Of a DNA stretch of 64,000 bases, positions 8,634 through 17,116 are shown piece after piece (within the stretch, counting starts at the first letter, position 1; every line of letters starts with the position of its first letter). The translations under genes and the position numbers were made by a program. This stretch comes from Paracoccus benzoatiresistens (GTDB lineage: Bacteria > Pseudomonadota > Alphaproteobacteria > Rhodobacterales > Rhodobacteraceae): contig NZ_JAPTYD010000002.1 of assembly GCF_026913015.1 (NCBI RefSeq), positions 219,822 to 283,821 on the forward strand, in the 5' to 3' direction. The notes beneath the pieces were generated by a model, which saw only the letters and a program-made list of their open reading frames with translations, was not told the origin of the DNA and made no database searches.

Positions 8634-10079
8634 CTACGGGGTCGGCGCCTCGCCGGGCATGGCGGGCGTTTGTGCGCCTTCGCCCTGGGGGGCGGGGCCG
8701 CTTTCGACCAGCCGGTTCTGGTCCCATTGGCCGGACGCGACCTCTCCGCTGGCATAGCGCATGACGCCCTGGCCCTGCCGCTTGCCCGCGACGAAGCTGC
8801 CCTCGTAGCGGTCGCCGCTGGCATAGGTCGCAACGCCGGTGCCGTCGATCTCTCCGGCCTTCCAGCCGCCTTCGTAGACAAAGCCGTCGGGCGTGGTCAG
8901 CTTGCCCTGCCCTTCGCGCAAGCCGTTCGCGAAGCCGCCGGTATAGACGGTGCCGTCGGGATAGGTCGCCTGCCCCTCGCCATGGCGCTGGCCGTCGGAC
9001 CAAGCGCCGGTATAGACATAGCCGTCGGGATAGGTCATCCGGCCCTGGCCGTGGTTGCGGGCGTTCCTGAAGCCGCCCTCGTAGACCATGCCATTGGCAT
9101 AGGTGGCCTTGCCCTCGCCCTCGATCACGCCGGCCTTCCATTGGCCGGAATAGCTGGCGCCGTCGGGATAGGTGATGGTGCCCGTGCCGTCGGGGCGGTC
9201 GGCCTTCATCTGGCCGGTATAAACGGACCCGTCGGGATAGGTGATCTGGCCCTCGCCCTCCATCCGGCCCTCGACCCAAGCGCCGGTATAGACATAGCCG
9301 TCAGTGCCGGTGAAGGTGCCCTGCCCGTGGCGGCGGTCGGCCTTGAAGGCGCCGTCATAGACATCGCCATTGGCATAGGTGGCGACGCCCTGCCCTTCGC
9401 GCTTGCCGTTCAGCATCTGGCCTTCGTAGCGGTCGCCCGAGCCCTGGACCAGCACGCCCGTGCCCGACATCTGCCCTGCCGACCAGATGCCGTCATAGAC
9501 CAGCCCGTCGGCCATGGTCAGCTTGCCCTTGCCCGCGCGCTGCCCGGCCAGCATCCCGCCTTCGTAGACCGCGCCATCGGGATAGGTGATCTTGCCCTGG
9601 CCTTCCTTGACGCCCGCGTTCCAGTCGCCTTCGTAGCGATAGCCGTTGGGCTGGGTCAGCACGCCCTTGCCCTGGTGCAGGCCCTTGACGAAATCGCCGG
9701 TATAGACCGACCCGTTGGCATAGCGCGCCACACCCTTGCCGGTGATCTCGCCCGCGACCCAATCGCCTTCATAGGTGCCGCCATCGGCATAGGTGATCTT
9801 GCCCGTGCCGTTGGGCTTGCCCTCGGCGAACTGGCCTTCATAAACGGAACCGTTCGGGAAGGTGGCCTTGCCCTGGCCCAGGATCTCGCCCTCGACCCAG
9901 TCGCCCTCGTAGCGATAACCGTTGGGCAGGGTATAGATGCCATGTCCGTGCTGGCGGCCGTTGCGGAAGGTGCCCTCGTAGACGCCGCCATCGTCGTATT
10001 GCTTTGTGACGACCTGCGCATCCGCGGCGGTGGTTCCCGCCACCAGCGCCAGCACAGCCACCCAACTTGCCGCCTTCAT
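8634..10079 (-). CDS. Secreted MORN-repeat protein (18 repeats)
   Basis: A 481-residue protein with a Sec signal peptide (MKAASWVAVLALVAG, cleavage near ADAQ, residue 22) and then 18 complete 23-residue MORN repeats (about residues 34-447) of the form YEGxWxxGxxxGxGxxTYxxGxx, plus a degenerate nineteenth and a Pro/Glu-rich tail. MORN repeats fold as an extended beta-sheet ribbon; in bacteria they are thought to bind lipids or proteins or act as scaffolds, and the specific function is usually unknown. The signal peptide places it in the periplasm or outside. The ATG at 10079 was chosen for the signal peptide; the upstream extension in this frame is non-coding in character. It lies 72 bp upstream of imuA on the same strand, but imuA has its own LexA box. 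Confidence 0.85.
   Translation of the reverse strand: MKAASWVAVLALVAGTTAADAQVVTKQYDDGGVYEGTFRNGRQHGHGIYTLPNGYRYEGDWVEGEILGQGKATFPNGSVYEGQFAEGKPNGTGKITYADGGTYEGDWVAGEITGKGVARYANGSVYTGDFVKGLHQGKGVLTQPNGYRYEGDWNAGVKEGQGKITYPDGAVYEGGMLAGQRAGKGKLTMADGLVYDGIWSAGQMSGTGVLVQGSGDRYEGQMLNGKREGQGVATYANGDVYDGAFKADRRHGQGTFTGTDGYVYTGAWVEGRMEGEGQITYPDGSVYTGQMKADRPDGTGTITYPDGASYSGQWKAGVIEGEGKATYANGMVYEGGFRNARNHGQGRMTYPDGYVYTGAWSDGQRHGEGQATYPDGTVYTGGFANGLREGQGKLTTPDGFVYEGGWKAGEIDGTGVATYASGDRYEGSFVAGKRQGQGVMRYASGEVASGQWDQNRLVESGPAPQGEGAQTPAMPGEAPTP
8739..9980 (-). repeat. 18 tandem 69-bp coding repeats (MORN array)
   Basis: The MORN region is a head-to-tail array with a strict 69-bp period (18 x 23 codons). 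Segments such as those encoding YEGxW and PNGYRYEGDW recur nearly unchanged at the DNA level, which makes the array prone to copy-number change by recombination or slippage. Confidence 0.85.
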
Positions 10080-10200
10080 CGCCACTTGCCCTTCGTCTTT
10101 TGCCCATGGTCTAGCGCAGCGGACCCTGCGCGCAAAGCCCGACTTTTCCTTTTGCATCCTGTCGCCTATCACGGGGCCGAAAGAAAAAGGGCCGCTACCC

Positions 10201-11859
10201 ATGACCAACCGCTTCCGCCTGACCATCGGCCAGTTGAACGCCACCGTGGGCGATCTGCAGGGCAATGCGGACAAGGCACGCCAGGCATGGGAGGGCGCGA
10301 GGGCCGCCGGCGCCGACATGCTGGCCCTGCCCGAGATGTTCATCACCGGATACCAGACCCAGGATCTGGTGCTGAAGCCCGCCTTCATCCGCCAGGCCGA
10401 GGAGGAGATCCTTGACCTTGCGGCTTTCTGCGTGGGCGGTCCGACGCTGGGCATCGGCGGCCCCTGGCGGGACGGCGACAGGCTGTACAACGCCTACTGG
10501 GTCTTCAAGGACGGCGCGCTGGTCGCCCGCGTGCTGAAGCACCGGCTGCCCCACAAGCAGCTGTTCGACGAATTGCGCTTGTTCGATTCCGGCCCGATCA
10601 GCGGCCCCTATCCGGTCGCGGGCGCCCGCATCGGATCGCCCATCTGCGAGGACGGCTGGTCCCCCGACGTGGCCGAGACCCTGGCCGAAACGGGGGCCGA
10701 GATCCTGGTGGTGCCCAACGGATCGCCCTATCACCGCAACAAGCTGGACCTGCGCATGGGCCACATGGTCGGCCGCGTGGTGGAAACCGGGCTGCCGCTG
10801 GTCTATGTCAACATGGCGGGCGGCCAGGACGACCAGCTTTACGACGGCGCCAGCTTCGTGCTGAACCCCGGCGGGCACAAGGTCGTCCAACTGCCGCCCT
10901 TCCAGGAGATGCTGGCCCATGTGGACTTCTCGCTGACCGATGACGGCTGGCGGGCCGAGCCGGGCCTGATGGCGCCCCAGCCCGACGAATGGGAACAGGA
11001 TTACCAGGCCATGATGCTGGGCCTGCGCGAATACCTGCGCAAGTCCGGTTTCGGAAAGGTCGTCCTGGGCATGTCGGGCGGCATCGATTCCGCGCTTGTC
11101 GCCACCATCGCCGCCGACGCGATCGGCCCGCAGAACGTGCGTTGCGTGATGCTGCCCAGCGAATACACCTCGCAGGCCAGCCTGGACGACGCGGCCGATT
11201 GCGCCGCCCGGCTTGGCGCGCGGCTGGACACCGTCCATATCGAGGGCGCGCGCGACGCGGTCGGCAGCGCCCTGGCGCATCTGATGGCCGGCACGCAGCC
11301 CGGCATCACCGAGGAAAACATCCAGTCCCGCCTGCGCGGACTGATGCTGATGGCCCTTTCCAACAAGTTCAACGAGATGCTGCTGACCACCGGCAACAAG
11401 TCCGAGGTCGGCGTGGGCTATGCCACGATCTATGGCGACATGGCGGGCGGCTATAACCCGATCAAGGATCTCTACAAGACCCGCGTGTTCCAGACCTGCC
11501 GCTGGCGCAACGCCAATCACCGCGACTGGATGATGGGACCGGCGGGCGAGGTGATCCCGCCCCGGATCATCGCCAAGCCGCCCTCGGCCGAGCTGCGGCC
11601 CGACCAGAAGGACGAGGATTCGCTGCCCCCCTACGAGGTTCTGGACGCGATCCTGGAAGGGCTGGTCGAAAAGGACCTGTCGCTGCGCGATCTGGTGGAA
11701 CAGGGCTTCGATGCCGATACGGTGACCAAGGTCGAAAGGCTGCTTTATGGCAGCGAATGGAAGCGGTATCAGGCCGCCCCCGGTCCGCGCATCTCGACAA
11801 GGGCCTTCTGGCTGGACCGCCGCTATCCCTTGGTGAACCGCTGGCGCGACAGGCTGTAG
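10201..11859 (+). CDS. nadE: Glutamine-dependent NAD+ synthetase
   Basis: A 552-residue cytosolic enzyme that makes NAD from deamido-NAD, ATP and glutamine. The N-terminal glutaminase (nitrilase fold) has its Glu in MLALPEMFITGY, Lys in VLKHRLPHKQLFDE and Cys in GSPICEDGW. The C-terminal synthetase has the ATP pyrophosphatase loop MSGGIDSALVATI (residues about 291-303) and TTGNKSEVGVGYATIYGDMAGG. Length fits the proteobacterial two-domain form. It starts 121 bp from the divergent MORN gene and ends in a strong hairpin. Confidence 0.96.
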   Translation: MTNRFRLTIGQLNATVGDLQGNADKARQAWEGARAAGADMLALPEMFITGYQTQDLVLKPAFIRQAEEEILDLAAFCVGGPTLGIGGPWRDGDRLYNAYWVFKDGALVARVLKHRLPHKQLFDELRLFDSGPISGPYPVAGARIGSPICEDGWSPDVAETLAETGAEILVVPNGSPYHRNKLDLRMGHMVGRVVETGLPLVYVNMAGGQDDQLYDGASFVLNPGGHKVVQLPPFQEMLAHVDFSLTDDGWRAEPGLMAPQPDEWEQDYQAMMLGLREYLRKSGFGKVVLGMSGGIDSALVATIAADAIGPQNVRCVMLPSEYTSQASLDDAADCAARLGARLDTVHIEGARDAVGSALAHLMAGTQPGITEENIQSRLRGLMLMALSNKFNEMLLTTGNKSEVGVGYATIYGDMAGGYNPIKDLYKTRVFQTCRWRNANHRDWMMGPAGEVIPPRIIAKPPSAELRPDQKDEDSLPPYEVLDAILEGLVEKDLSLRDLVEQGFDADTVTKVERLLYGSEWKRYQAAPGPRISTRAFWLDRRYPLVNRWRDRL

Positions 11860-11860
11860 G

Positions 11861-11889
11861 GGCGTGGTGGGGCGAAACCCCACCACGCC
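11861..11889. terminator. Perfect 12-bp hairpin between nadE and the LLM oxidoreductase gene
   Basis: GGCGTGGTGGGG (11861-11872), loop CGAAA, and CCCCACCACGCC (11878-11889) form a perfect 12-bp stem starting 2 nt after the nadE stop. The gene on the other strand ends at 11918, so this hairpin can serve both convergent transcripts. There is no T run, as is common in high-GC genomes. Confidence 0.75.
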
Positions 11890-11917
11890 GGGCGTCGCGC
11901 AGTTATGGGACGGGGCA

Positions 11918-12868
11918 TCACCCCACCAGCTCCCGCGCGGCCATGTCGATGAATTCCTCCTGGTTGCGTCCGACATTGTGGACAAAGACCACGTCGGCGC
12001 CCAGTTCGGCGAAGGCCTGCAGGTCGGCGCGATGCTTGCCCGGATCGGCGGACACGCTTACCGACCGGCCGATCTGATCCTTGTCCACGAACTGGCCCAG
12101 AAGATCGAAATCCGACGGGCGGCGAATGTCCCAGTTGATCTCTCCGCCGATCGCGACGGGCGCCCATTGGTCCAGCGCACTCGCCATCGCCTCGTCATGG
12201 GTGGCGGCCCAAGAGATGGTGTGCTGGATATGGACGGGCTTGCCCGCGCCGCCGCCCTCGCGGAAGGCGTCGATGACCTTGGCGACATTGGCCGGATCGC
12301 CGCCAAGGGTCAGCAGCCCCTCGGCCCAGCCCCCCAGGAAACGCGCCGTTTCGGCGGTCGCGGCCGCGCCGAACAGGGGCGGCGGGGTGTCGGGCAGCGA
12401 CCACAGCCGCGCCTCGACCGCGGTGACGCGGCCGCGATGCGTCACGGTTTCGCCCCGCAGCAGGGCGTGCATCACGTCGAAGCATTCCTTCAGCCGCGCG
12501 TTGCGCTCGGGCTTGTCGGGCCAGGGCTGGCCGGTCATGGCCTCGTTCAGCGCCTCGCCCGTCCCCAAGGCCAGCCAGAAGCGGCCCGGAAACATCTGCC
12601 CCAGCGTCGCCGCCGCCTGAGCCATCACCGCCGGGTGATAGCGATAGCCGGGCGCCGCGATATTGCCGAAGGGCACGGTTGTCGCCTGCATGGCGGCGCC
12701 CAGCCAGACCCAGGCATGGCCGGAATGGCCCTGACGTTCGCTCCAGGGCTGGATGTGGTCCGAGCATTTGATCGCGGCAAAGCCCGCCTCTTCGGCCAGG
12801 CGCGCCAGATCCCGCAAGGCGCGGGGGGCGTATTGTTCGTGCGAGCAGTGGTATCCGATGCGCGTCAT
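11918..12868 (-). CDS. LLM-class (luciferase-like) FMN/F420-dependent oxidoreductase
   Basis: A 316-residue TIM-barrel protein of the bacterial luciferase superfamily. It opens MTRIGYHCSHEQYAP and continues AGFAAIKCSDHIQPW, HSGHAWVWLGAAM and GRFWLALGTGEALNE, the pattern of the group named in databases as 'TIGR03885/G6PD-like LLM oxidoreductase'. The ATG at 12868 gives this standard N-terminus. Such proteins bind FMN or deazaflavin; the substrate cannot be inferred. It stands alone, converging with nadE. Confidence 0.8.
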   Translation of the reverse strand: MTRIGYHCSHEQYAPRALRDLARLAEEAGFAAIKCSDHIQPWSERQGHSGHAWVWLGAAMQATTVPFGNIAAPGYRYHPAVMAQAAATLGQMFPGRFWLALGTGEALNEAMTGQPWPDKPERNARLKECFDVMHALLRGETVTHRGRVTAVEARLWSLPDTPPPLFGAAATAETARFLGGWAEGLLTLGGDPANVAKVIDAFREGGGAGKPVHIQHTISWAATHDEAMASALDQWAPVAIGGEINWDIRRPSDFDLLGQFVDKDQIGRSVSVSADPGKHRADLQAFAELGADVVFVHNVGRNQEEFIDMAARELVG

Positions 12869-13187
12869 GCAGGACCGTCCCTTTGTCGTTCTCTGGCTGC
12901 AAGCGCCCGAACGGACCGGAAGTTCCCGCGCCGGGACAATCGGGGGGCGCGATGCCGTCACATCCGGCAACCAGGCAGGCGCGGCATGAACGAGATGGAC
13001 GAAGGGGGGTCATCCCCGGCGCCCGTGTGGAACGCCCCGCCCTGGCAGCTCCGACGGCTTCCTTGCCTTTGCGACACGTGCCGCGGCATGCGGCATCTGC
13101 GTCATCCTGTATCTGGCGGCGCCCGCATCCGCAGGACCCAGCCCGGATGCGGGCTTCGCTGGTCGAAATGGCCGAAAGCGGCCGCGA
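12869..13187. other. Intergenic region without a convincing gene
   Basis: These 319 bp separate the LLM oxidoreductase start from the end of the UDP-glucuronate epimerase gene and mark the left border of the polysaccharide locus. One frame reads through GICVILYLAAPASAGP, which looks like a signal peptide, but it continues antisense through the epimerase and is not supported. A promoter for the leftward LLM gene must lie here; no clear -35/-10 was seen. Confidence 0.5.
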
Positions 13188-14225
13188 TCAACGGCCCGCC
13201 GCGGTCTTGCCCTTGTGGAGGGGCACGGGCGTCCGATGATAATCCTTGAACCATTCGACATAGGCCCGGACGCCCTCATCGACGGATGTTTGGGGGGCAT
13301 AGCCGGTCAGGCGGCGCAGCAGACTGTTGTCGGCCCAGGTGGCCATCACGTCGCCGGGCTGCATCGGCAGCAGGACCTTTTGCGCCTCTTGGCCCGCGGC
13401 CGATTCGATGGCGGCGATGAAGTCCAGAAGCGGCACGGGCTGGCCATTGCCGATGTTGATGACCCGCCAGGGACCGACGGGCGACAGGCTGTCCCCCTCG
13501 ACCGCGGGGCCGGTCGGCGGCACATCCATCAGCAGGCGGATGCCGCGCACCAGATCCTCGACATAGGTGAAGTCGCGCTTCATGTTCCCGTGGTTGAAGA
13601 CCTTGATCGGCCGCCCTTCCAGGATCGCCGAGGTGAACAGATAGGGCGCCATGTCCGGGCGCCCCCAGGGGCCATAGACCGTGAAGAAGCGGAACATGGT
13701 CGTCGGGATGTCGAACAGATGGGCATAGGCATGGGCCATCGCCTCGTTCGATTTCTTTGTCGCCGCGTAGAAGGACACCTGGGTATCGACCTTGTCCGTC
13801 TCGCGATACGGCATCTCGGTATTGGCCCCGTAGACGGAACTGGTCGAGGCCAGCAGAAGATGGTCGGGCTTGTGCGCCCGCGCCGCCTCCAGCAGCTCGA
13901 AGGTGCCGATCAGGTTCGATTCGACATAGGCGCGCGGATTGTCGATGGAATAGCGCACGCCCGCCTGGGCGGCCAGATGAACGACCACCTGGGGCCGTTC
14001 CCGGGCCATGATGTCGGCCAGCAGGCCCCCGGTCTCGACGCTGCCCCGGACCGCCATGTAATGGGGGTGCCGTTTCAGCAGGCTTTCCCGGTCGGCCTTC
14101 AGGCGGGGATCGTAATAATCGTTGTGATTGTCCAATCCTACGACGCGAAATCCCTCGGCCAGCAGCAATCGAGAGAGATGATAGCCGATAAAGCCCGCCG
14201 CGCCGGTAACAAGAGCCGTCTTCAT
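13188..14225 (-). CDS. UDP-glucuronate 4-epimerase-like SDR
   Basis: A 345-residue extended SDR predicted to interconvert UDP-glucuronate and UDP-galacturonate, giving an acidic precursor for the surface polysaccharide. The NAD-binding GAAGFIGYHL (about residues 8-17) is followed by GLDNHNDYYDPRLK, typical of the LspL/CapI group, and by VVHLAAQAGVRYSIDNP. The catalytic YxxxK is in SFYAATKKSNE (about 152-162), with FTVYGPWGRPDMA and FNHGNMKRDFTYVEDL after it. It is the last gene of the leftward arm but is separated from the RmlC-like gene by 225 bp holding a palindrome, so it may have its own promoter. Confidence 0.88.
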   Translation of the reverse strand: MKTALVTGAAGFIGYHLSRLLLAEGFRVVGLDNHNDYYDPRLKADRESLLKRHPHYMAVRGSVETGGLLADIMARERPQVVVHLAAQAGVRYSIDNPRAYVESNLIGTFELLEAARAHKPDHLLLASTSSVYGANTEMPYRETDKVDTQVSFYAATKKSNEAMAHAYAHLFDIPTTMFRFFTVYGPWGRPDMAPYLFTSAILEGRPIKVFNHGNMKRDFTYVEDLVRGIRLLMDVPPTGPAVEGDSLSPVGPWRVINIGNGQPVPLLDFIAAIESAAGQEAQKVLLPMQPGDVMATWADNSLLRRLTGYAPQTSVDEGVRAYVEWFKDYHRTPVPLHKGKTAAGR

Positions 14226-14250
14226 CCGATCACTCCAGTCATACCAGTTA

Positions 14251-14264
14251 CAAGATCAATCTTG
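14251..14264. promoter_or_regulatory. Palindrome upstream of the UDP-glucuronate epimerase gene
   Basis: CAAGATCAATCTTG is a 14-bp inverted repeat (6-bp arms, 2-bp centre) 26 bp before the epimerase start, in a stretch (14226-14450) visibly richer in A/T than its surroundings. It could be an operator; its binding protein is unknown. Confidence 0.35.
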
Positions 14265-14450
14265 AACGAATGGCCGCGCGGATCTGAAAATCTTGTCCGT
14301 CAGCCATTGGAATTCAGTTCGTGCAAACCCGGAAGAAAGAGCAGTTTGTGACCATGGTTTCCGATCAACCGCCTGCGTCAATATGACTTCCGGGGCGCCA
14401 TGCGTCAAAATATTTGTGCGCATGATTGCCCGGCATTCGCCGTTTTCATG

Positions 14451-15038
14451 TCAGGGCGGCTCGGGATGCGCAGGGCACGCACTGATCGCGGCTGCCCGCG
14501 CCGTCACCCGGCCGACCCAATCCGGCGCATCGCGATCGGTGGCCGACATGACCAGCGGCACGGCCGGCCATTCGATGGCAAAGCCGGGATCGTTCCAGCG
14601 CAGGACATGCTGAAGGGCGGGCACATGCGGCGCCGAGGTCGTATAGACGACCTGCGTGTCGGGCTTCAGCGTCAGGAAACCATGTGCGCAGCCTGCCGGG
14701 ACATAGAGCACTTCGTTCCCGCCCGCCGTCAGGGTCACGGCGCACCATGTCCCGAAGGATGGCGATCCGGGCCGGACATCGGCGATCACGTCATGGATCG
14801 CGCCGGCGACGCAGGTCACCAGCTTTGCTTCGGCATGGGGGGCGGCCTGCCAGTGCAGGCCGCGCAGGGTGAAGGGCGCCGGGCTTGCCGATTGGTTGAC
14901 CTGCGCGATCTCGACCGGAAGCCCGGCCTCCTGCATCGAGGCCCGGCAGAACAGCCGCGAAAACGTGCCGCGCTGATCCGCAAAGGACGGCGGGCTGACC
15001 AGCCGAGCGCCGTCGACGGGAAGGTCTGTCATGCGCAT
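14451..15038 (-). CDS. RmlC-like NDP-4-keto-sugar 3,5-epimerase
   Basis: A 195-residue cupin of the dTDP-4-dehydrorhamnose 3,5-epimerase family. FADQRGTFSRLFC, APFTLRGLHWQA (catalytic His of the RGLHYQ motif), GAIHDVIADVRPGSPSFG and NEVLYVPAGCAHGFLTL all match; Tyr of the usual LHYQ is Trp here. The ATG at 15038 has AGGA 6 nt upstream and overlaps the preceding SDR gene by 10 nt; 15032 is an alternative forming an ATGA overlap. The rhamnose genes rmlA, rmlB and rmlD are not in the window, so the substrate may be another 4-keto sugar such as the CDP-sugar made by the distant rfbFG arm. Confidence 0.85.
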   Translation of the reverse strand: MRMTDLPVDGARLVSPPSFADQRGTFSRLFCRASMQEAGLPVEIAQVNQSASPAPFTLRGLHWQAAPHAEAKLVTCVAGAIHDVIADVRPGSPSFGTWCAVTLTAGGNEVLYVPAGCAHGFLTLKPDTQVVYTTSAPHVPALQHVLRWNDPGFAIEWPAVPLVMSATDRDAPDWVGRVTARAAAISACPAHPEPP

Positions 15039-15946
15039 GACAGATCCTGCCTTGCGGGGGACAGCAGAAGATCGCGCAAACCGTCTTCGAGCGCGACCCT
15101 GGGCTGCCAGCCGGGTAGAAGCGGCTGGCGCCACAGCCTCATCACCGTGCCCGGCAGGTAATCGAGCGCCCCGAACCGGACCCCCAGCGGGCGCCCCGCG
15201 ACCCGTTCCATCAGCGCCACGATCTCGCGCAGTTGCCGGGGATTTCCACCCCGCAGCGCCCAGCTTTGCGACGCGTCCAGGGTGCCGTCCCACAGGCCCT
15301 GGGCCGCCGCCAGGAAACCTGCGGCCAGATCGCGGACATGGATCAGGTCAAGCTCCTGCTTGCCTGGCGACAGGTCGATGGTCCGGCCGGTGCGATGGCA
15401 CTCGACCAGCTGGCTGACCAGCCGGCCGCGCCTGTCGTTCGGGCCATAGCTGTCGGCGACCTTGAGAACCATGGTGCGAAAGCCGAAGCGCAGGGCGTAA
15501 TGGGCCAGGATGTCGCCAAAGGCCTGCTTGGTGGCCGCATAAAGCCCGTTGGGAACGTAATCCTCGGTTTCCGCGGCGTGCTGCCATTGGCTGCCGGCCG
15601 CGACGAAGACACGGCAGGGCGTCGGCAGCAGCAATTCCAGCAGGGCGGTGCCGAAACCGATATTGGCCTCGATCATCCGTTCCGCCGCACCGGCCGCGGT
15701 ATCGGGCAGATAGCTTGCGGCAAGATGGATCACCGCATCGGGCGGCCGGTCTTCGATCCTGTCGCGCAGGGCGGAAAGGCCCGGCTGGATGGGAACAAGA
15801 TCCAGTTGCGGCAGGGTGGCGGCCAGCATCTCGCGGCGCGGGCCGGGCCGGACGGGAGCGATGACCTCGATCCCCGCGGCGACAGCCTGCCTTGCAACCT
15901 CGCCGCCCGCAAACCCGGTTGCCCCGGTCAAGACGATGCGCTTCAT
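15029..15946 (-). CDS. NAD(P)-dependent SDR (sugar epimerase/4-ketoreductase type)
   Basis: A 305-residue extended SDR with the Rossmann loop VLTGATGFAGGEV at the N-terminus, VIHLAASYL, and a catalytic NGLYAATKQAF (YxxxK present). RGGNPRQLREIVALM near residue 220 resembles the C-terminal substrate lid of sugar reductases. It directly precedes the RmlC-like epimerase with a 10-nt overlap. RmlC-type epimerases often act just before such a reductase, so a 4-ketoreductase role is likely. The sugar is not determined by the sequence. Confidence 0.78.
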   Translation of the reverse strand: MKRIVLTGATGFAGGEVARQAVAAGIEVIAPVRPGPRREMLAATLPQLDLVPIQPGLSALRDRIEDRPPDAVIHLAASYLPDTAAGAAERMIEANIGFGTALLELLLPTPCRVFVAAGSQWQHAAETEDYVPNGLYAATKQAFGDILAHYALRFGFRTMVLKVADSYGPNDRRGRLVSQLVECHRTGRTIDLSPGKQELDLIHVRDLAAGFLAAAQGLWDGTLDASQSWALRGGNPRQLREIVALMERVAGRPLGVRFGALDYLPGTVMRLWRQPLLPGWQPRVALEDGLRDLLLSPARQDLSCA

Positions 15947-15970
15947 GCGGTCCCCCTCCCTCGGGTCATG

Positions 15971-17116
15971 TCAGGCTCCGATCAGAAGCCGTGAATATCT
16001 GCCCGCGACCACCCGGACCGTGACGACCAGAAGGCAGCAAAGGCCAAGCGACAGGACAAAGATCACCGGAATGGCCAGCAGCGGGTATGCCATCATCCCG
16101 TCGTCGCCCAGGATCACCCGAAGCCCCTTCAGGATGATGCGGATGATCAGGGCGTGCAGGAAATACACGGCGAAGGCCATGTCCGCGATCCAGCACAACG
16201 CCCGCTTCAGCCCCGCACTGGCGATCGGCCGCACCCGCGCCAGCAGCGCCACGATCGCAATGCCGCTGGCGATGCGCTGGATATAGAACATCGTTTCCCG
16301 AAGATCGGTGATCCCGACATCCAGGATATTGTGGCGATACATCAGGAAGACGATGACCGTCGCCGCAAGGCTGATGCCCCACAGCAGGCGCTGGCGGCGC
16401 GTGGCCCAGTCGATCCAGCGGTCCAGATCCGATCCGATCACCAGGGCCACTACATAGGCGCCGGTGAAATAAAGGATGGTCCAAACCGTGAGATCCGTCC
16501 CCTCGCGCGAGAAGACCAGGGGCATCAGCGACAGCAGGACGGTCAGCCAGCGCAGCCGGGCATCCCGCACGATCCACAGCAGCAGCGGGCTTATCAGATA
16601 CAGGAACAGGATGACCGGGATATACCACAGGACATAGATCGCCTCTCCGAACAGCACGTTGTGGACGATCTGGCCCGGCAGGGTCCGGGCGCTGTCATGG
16701 CTCCGTCCCGCCCAGGCCACGAGCAGCGTCAGCCCGACCGAGACGACGACATAGGGCAGCAGGACATTGCGGATGCGCCCCGACAGGAATTTCCACCGCC
16801 CCTTCCGCCACAGCGCGTGGGCATAGACGATCCCCGAAATCATGGTGAAATAGACAGTCGCATTGTGGAACAGGGTGTCGTTCAACGCGAAGACGGCGTT
16901 CGAATCGTCCTCCAGCGGGTGGCCGCCGCGGAAGAAATAGGTTCGCCCCGAATGCAGAAACACGATCATCAGGATCGCGAGACCCCGGAACTGGTCCAGC
17001 GCGGCAAGCCGCCTGGCAAGTCCTGCCGGCGGAACGGGAAAGGCTTGCACCTGGCCCATGCCCCGTTCCGGCGGGCCGGGTCTGGGCGGCCCCCGCGTGA
17101 CCGCAGGCTCAGGCAT
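15971..17116 (-). CDS. Acyltransferase family 3 (OafA/ExoZ-like) membrane protein
   Basis: A 381-residue integral membrane protein with about ten hydrophobic helices. The N-terminal LAALDQFRGLAILMIVFLHSGRTYFF is the acyltransferase-3 opening with its conserved Arg and His (FRG...LH). Such proteins transfer acetyl or other acyl groups onto sugars of O-antigens and exopolysaccharides. The ATG at 17116 overlaps the preceding DegT gene by 8 nt; a second ATG at 17059 is possible. In this operon it would O-acylate the repeat unit or its lipid-linked form. Confidence 0.82.
   Translation of the reverse strand: MPEPAVTRGPPRPGPPERGMGQVQAFPVPPAGLARRLAALDQFRGLAILMIVFLHSGRTYFFRGGHPLEDDSNAVFALNDTLFHNATVYFTMISGIVYAHALWRKGRWKFLSGRIRNVLLPYVVVSVGLTLLVAWAGRSHDSARTLPGQIVHNVLFGEAIYVLWYIPVILFLYLISPLLLWIVRDARLRWLTVLLSLMPLVFSREGTDLTVWTILYFTGAYVVALVIGSDLDRWIDWATRRQRLLWGISLAATVIVFLMYRHNILDVGITDLRETMFYIQRIASGIAIVALLARVRPIASAGLKRALCWIADMAFAVYFLHALIIRIILKGLRVILGDDGMMAYPLLAIPVIFVLSLGLCCLLVVTVRVVAGRYSRLLIGA

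Noticed and set aside
8739..9980. Regular repeats that might suggest a CRISPR array
   Set aside because: The 69-bp units are contiguous and encode MORN repeats; there are no unique spacers.
10195..11985. 596-codon open frame antisense to nadE
   Set aside because: nadE is unmistakable on the plus strand; the antisense frame is low-complexity His/Gln/Gly-rich sequence caused by GC-biased third positions.
12986..13249. Small plus-strand frame beginning MNEMDEGGSSPAP, and a nearby signal-peptide-like stretch in another frame
   Set aside because: Both run into the antisense of the UDP-glucuronate epimerase gene, and neither has a good ribosome-binding site or a recognisable domain.
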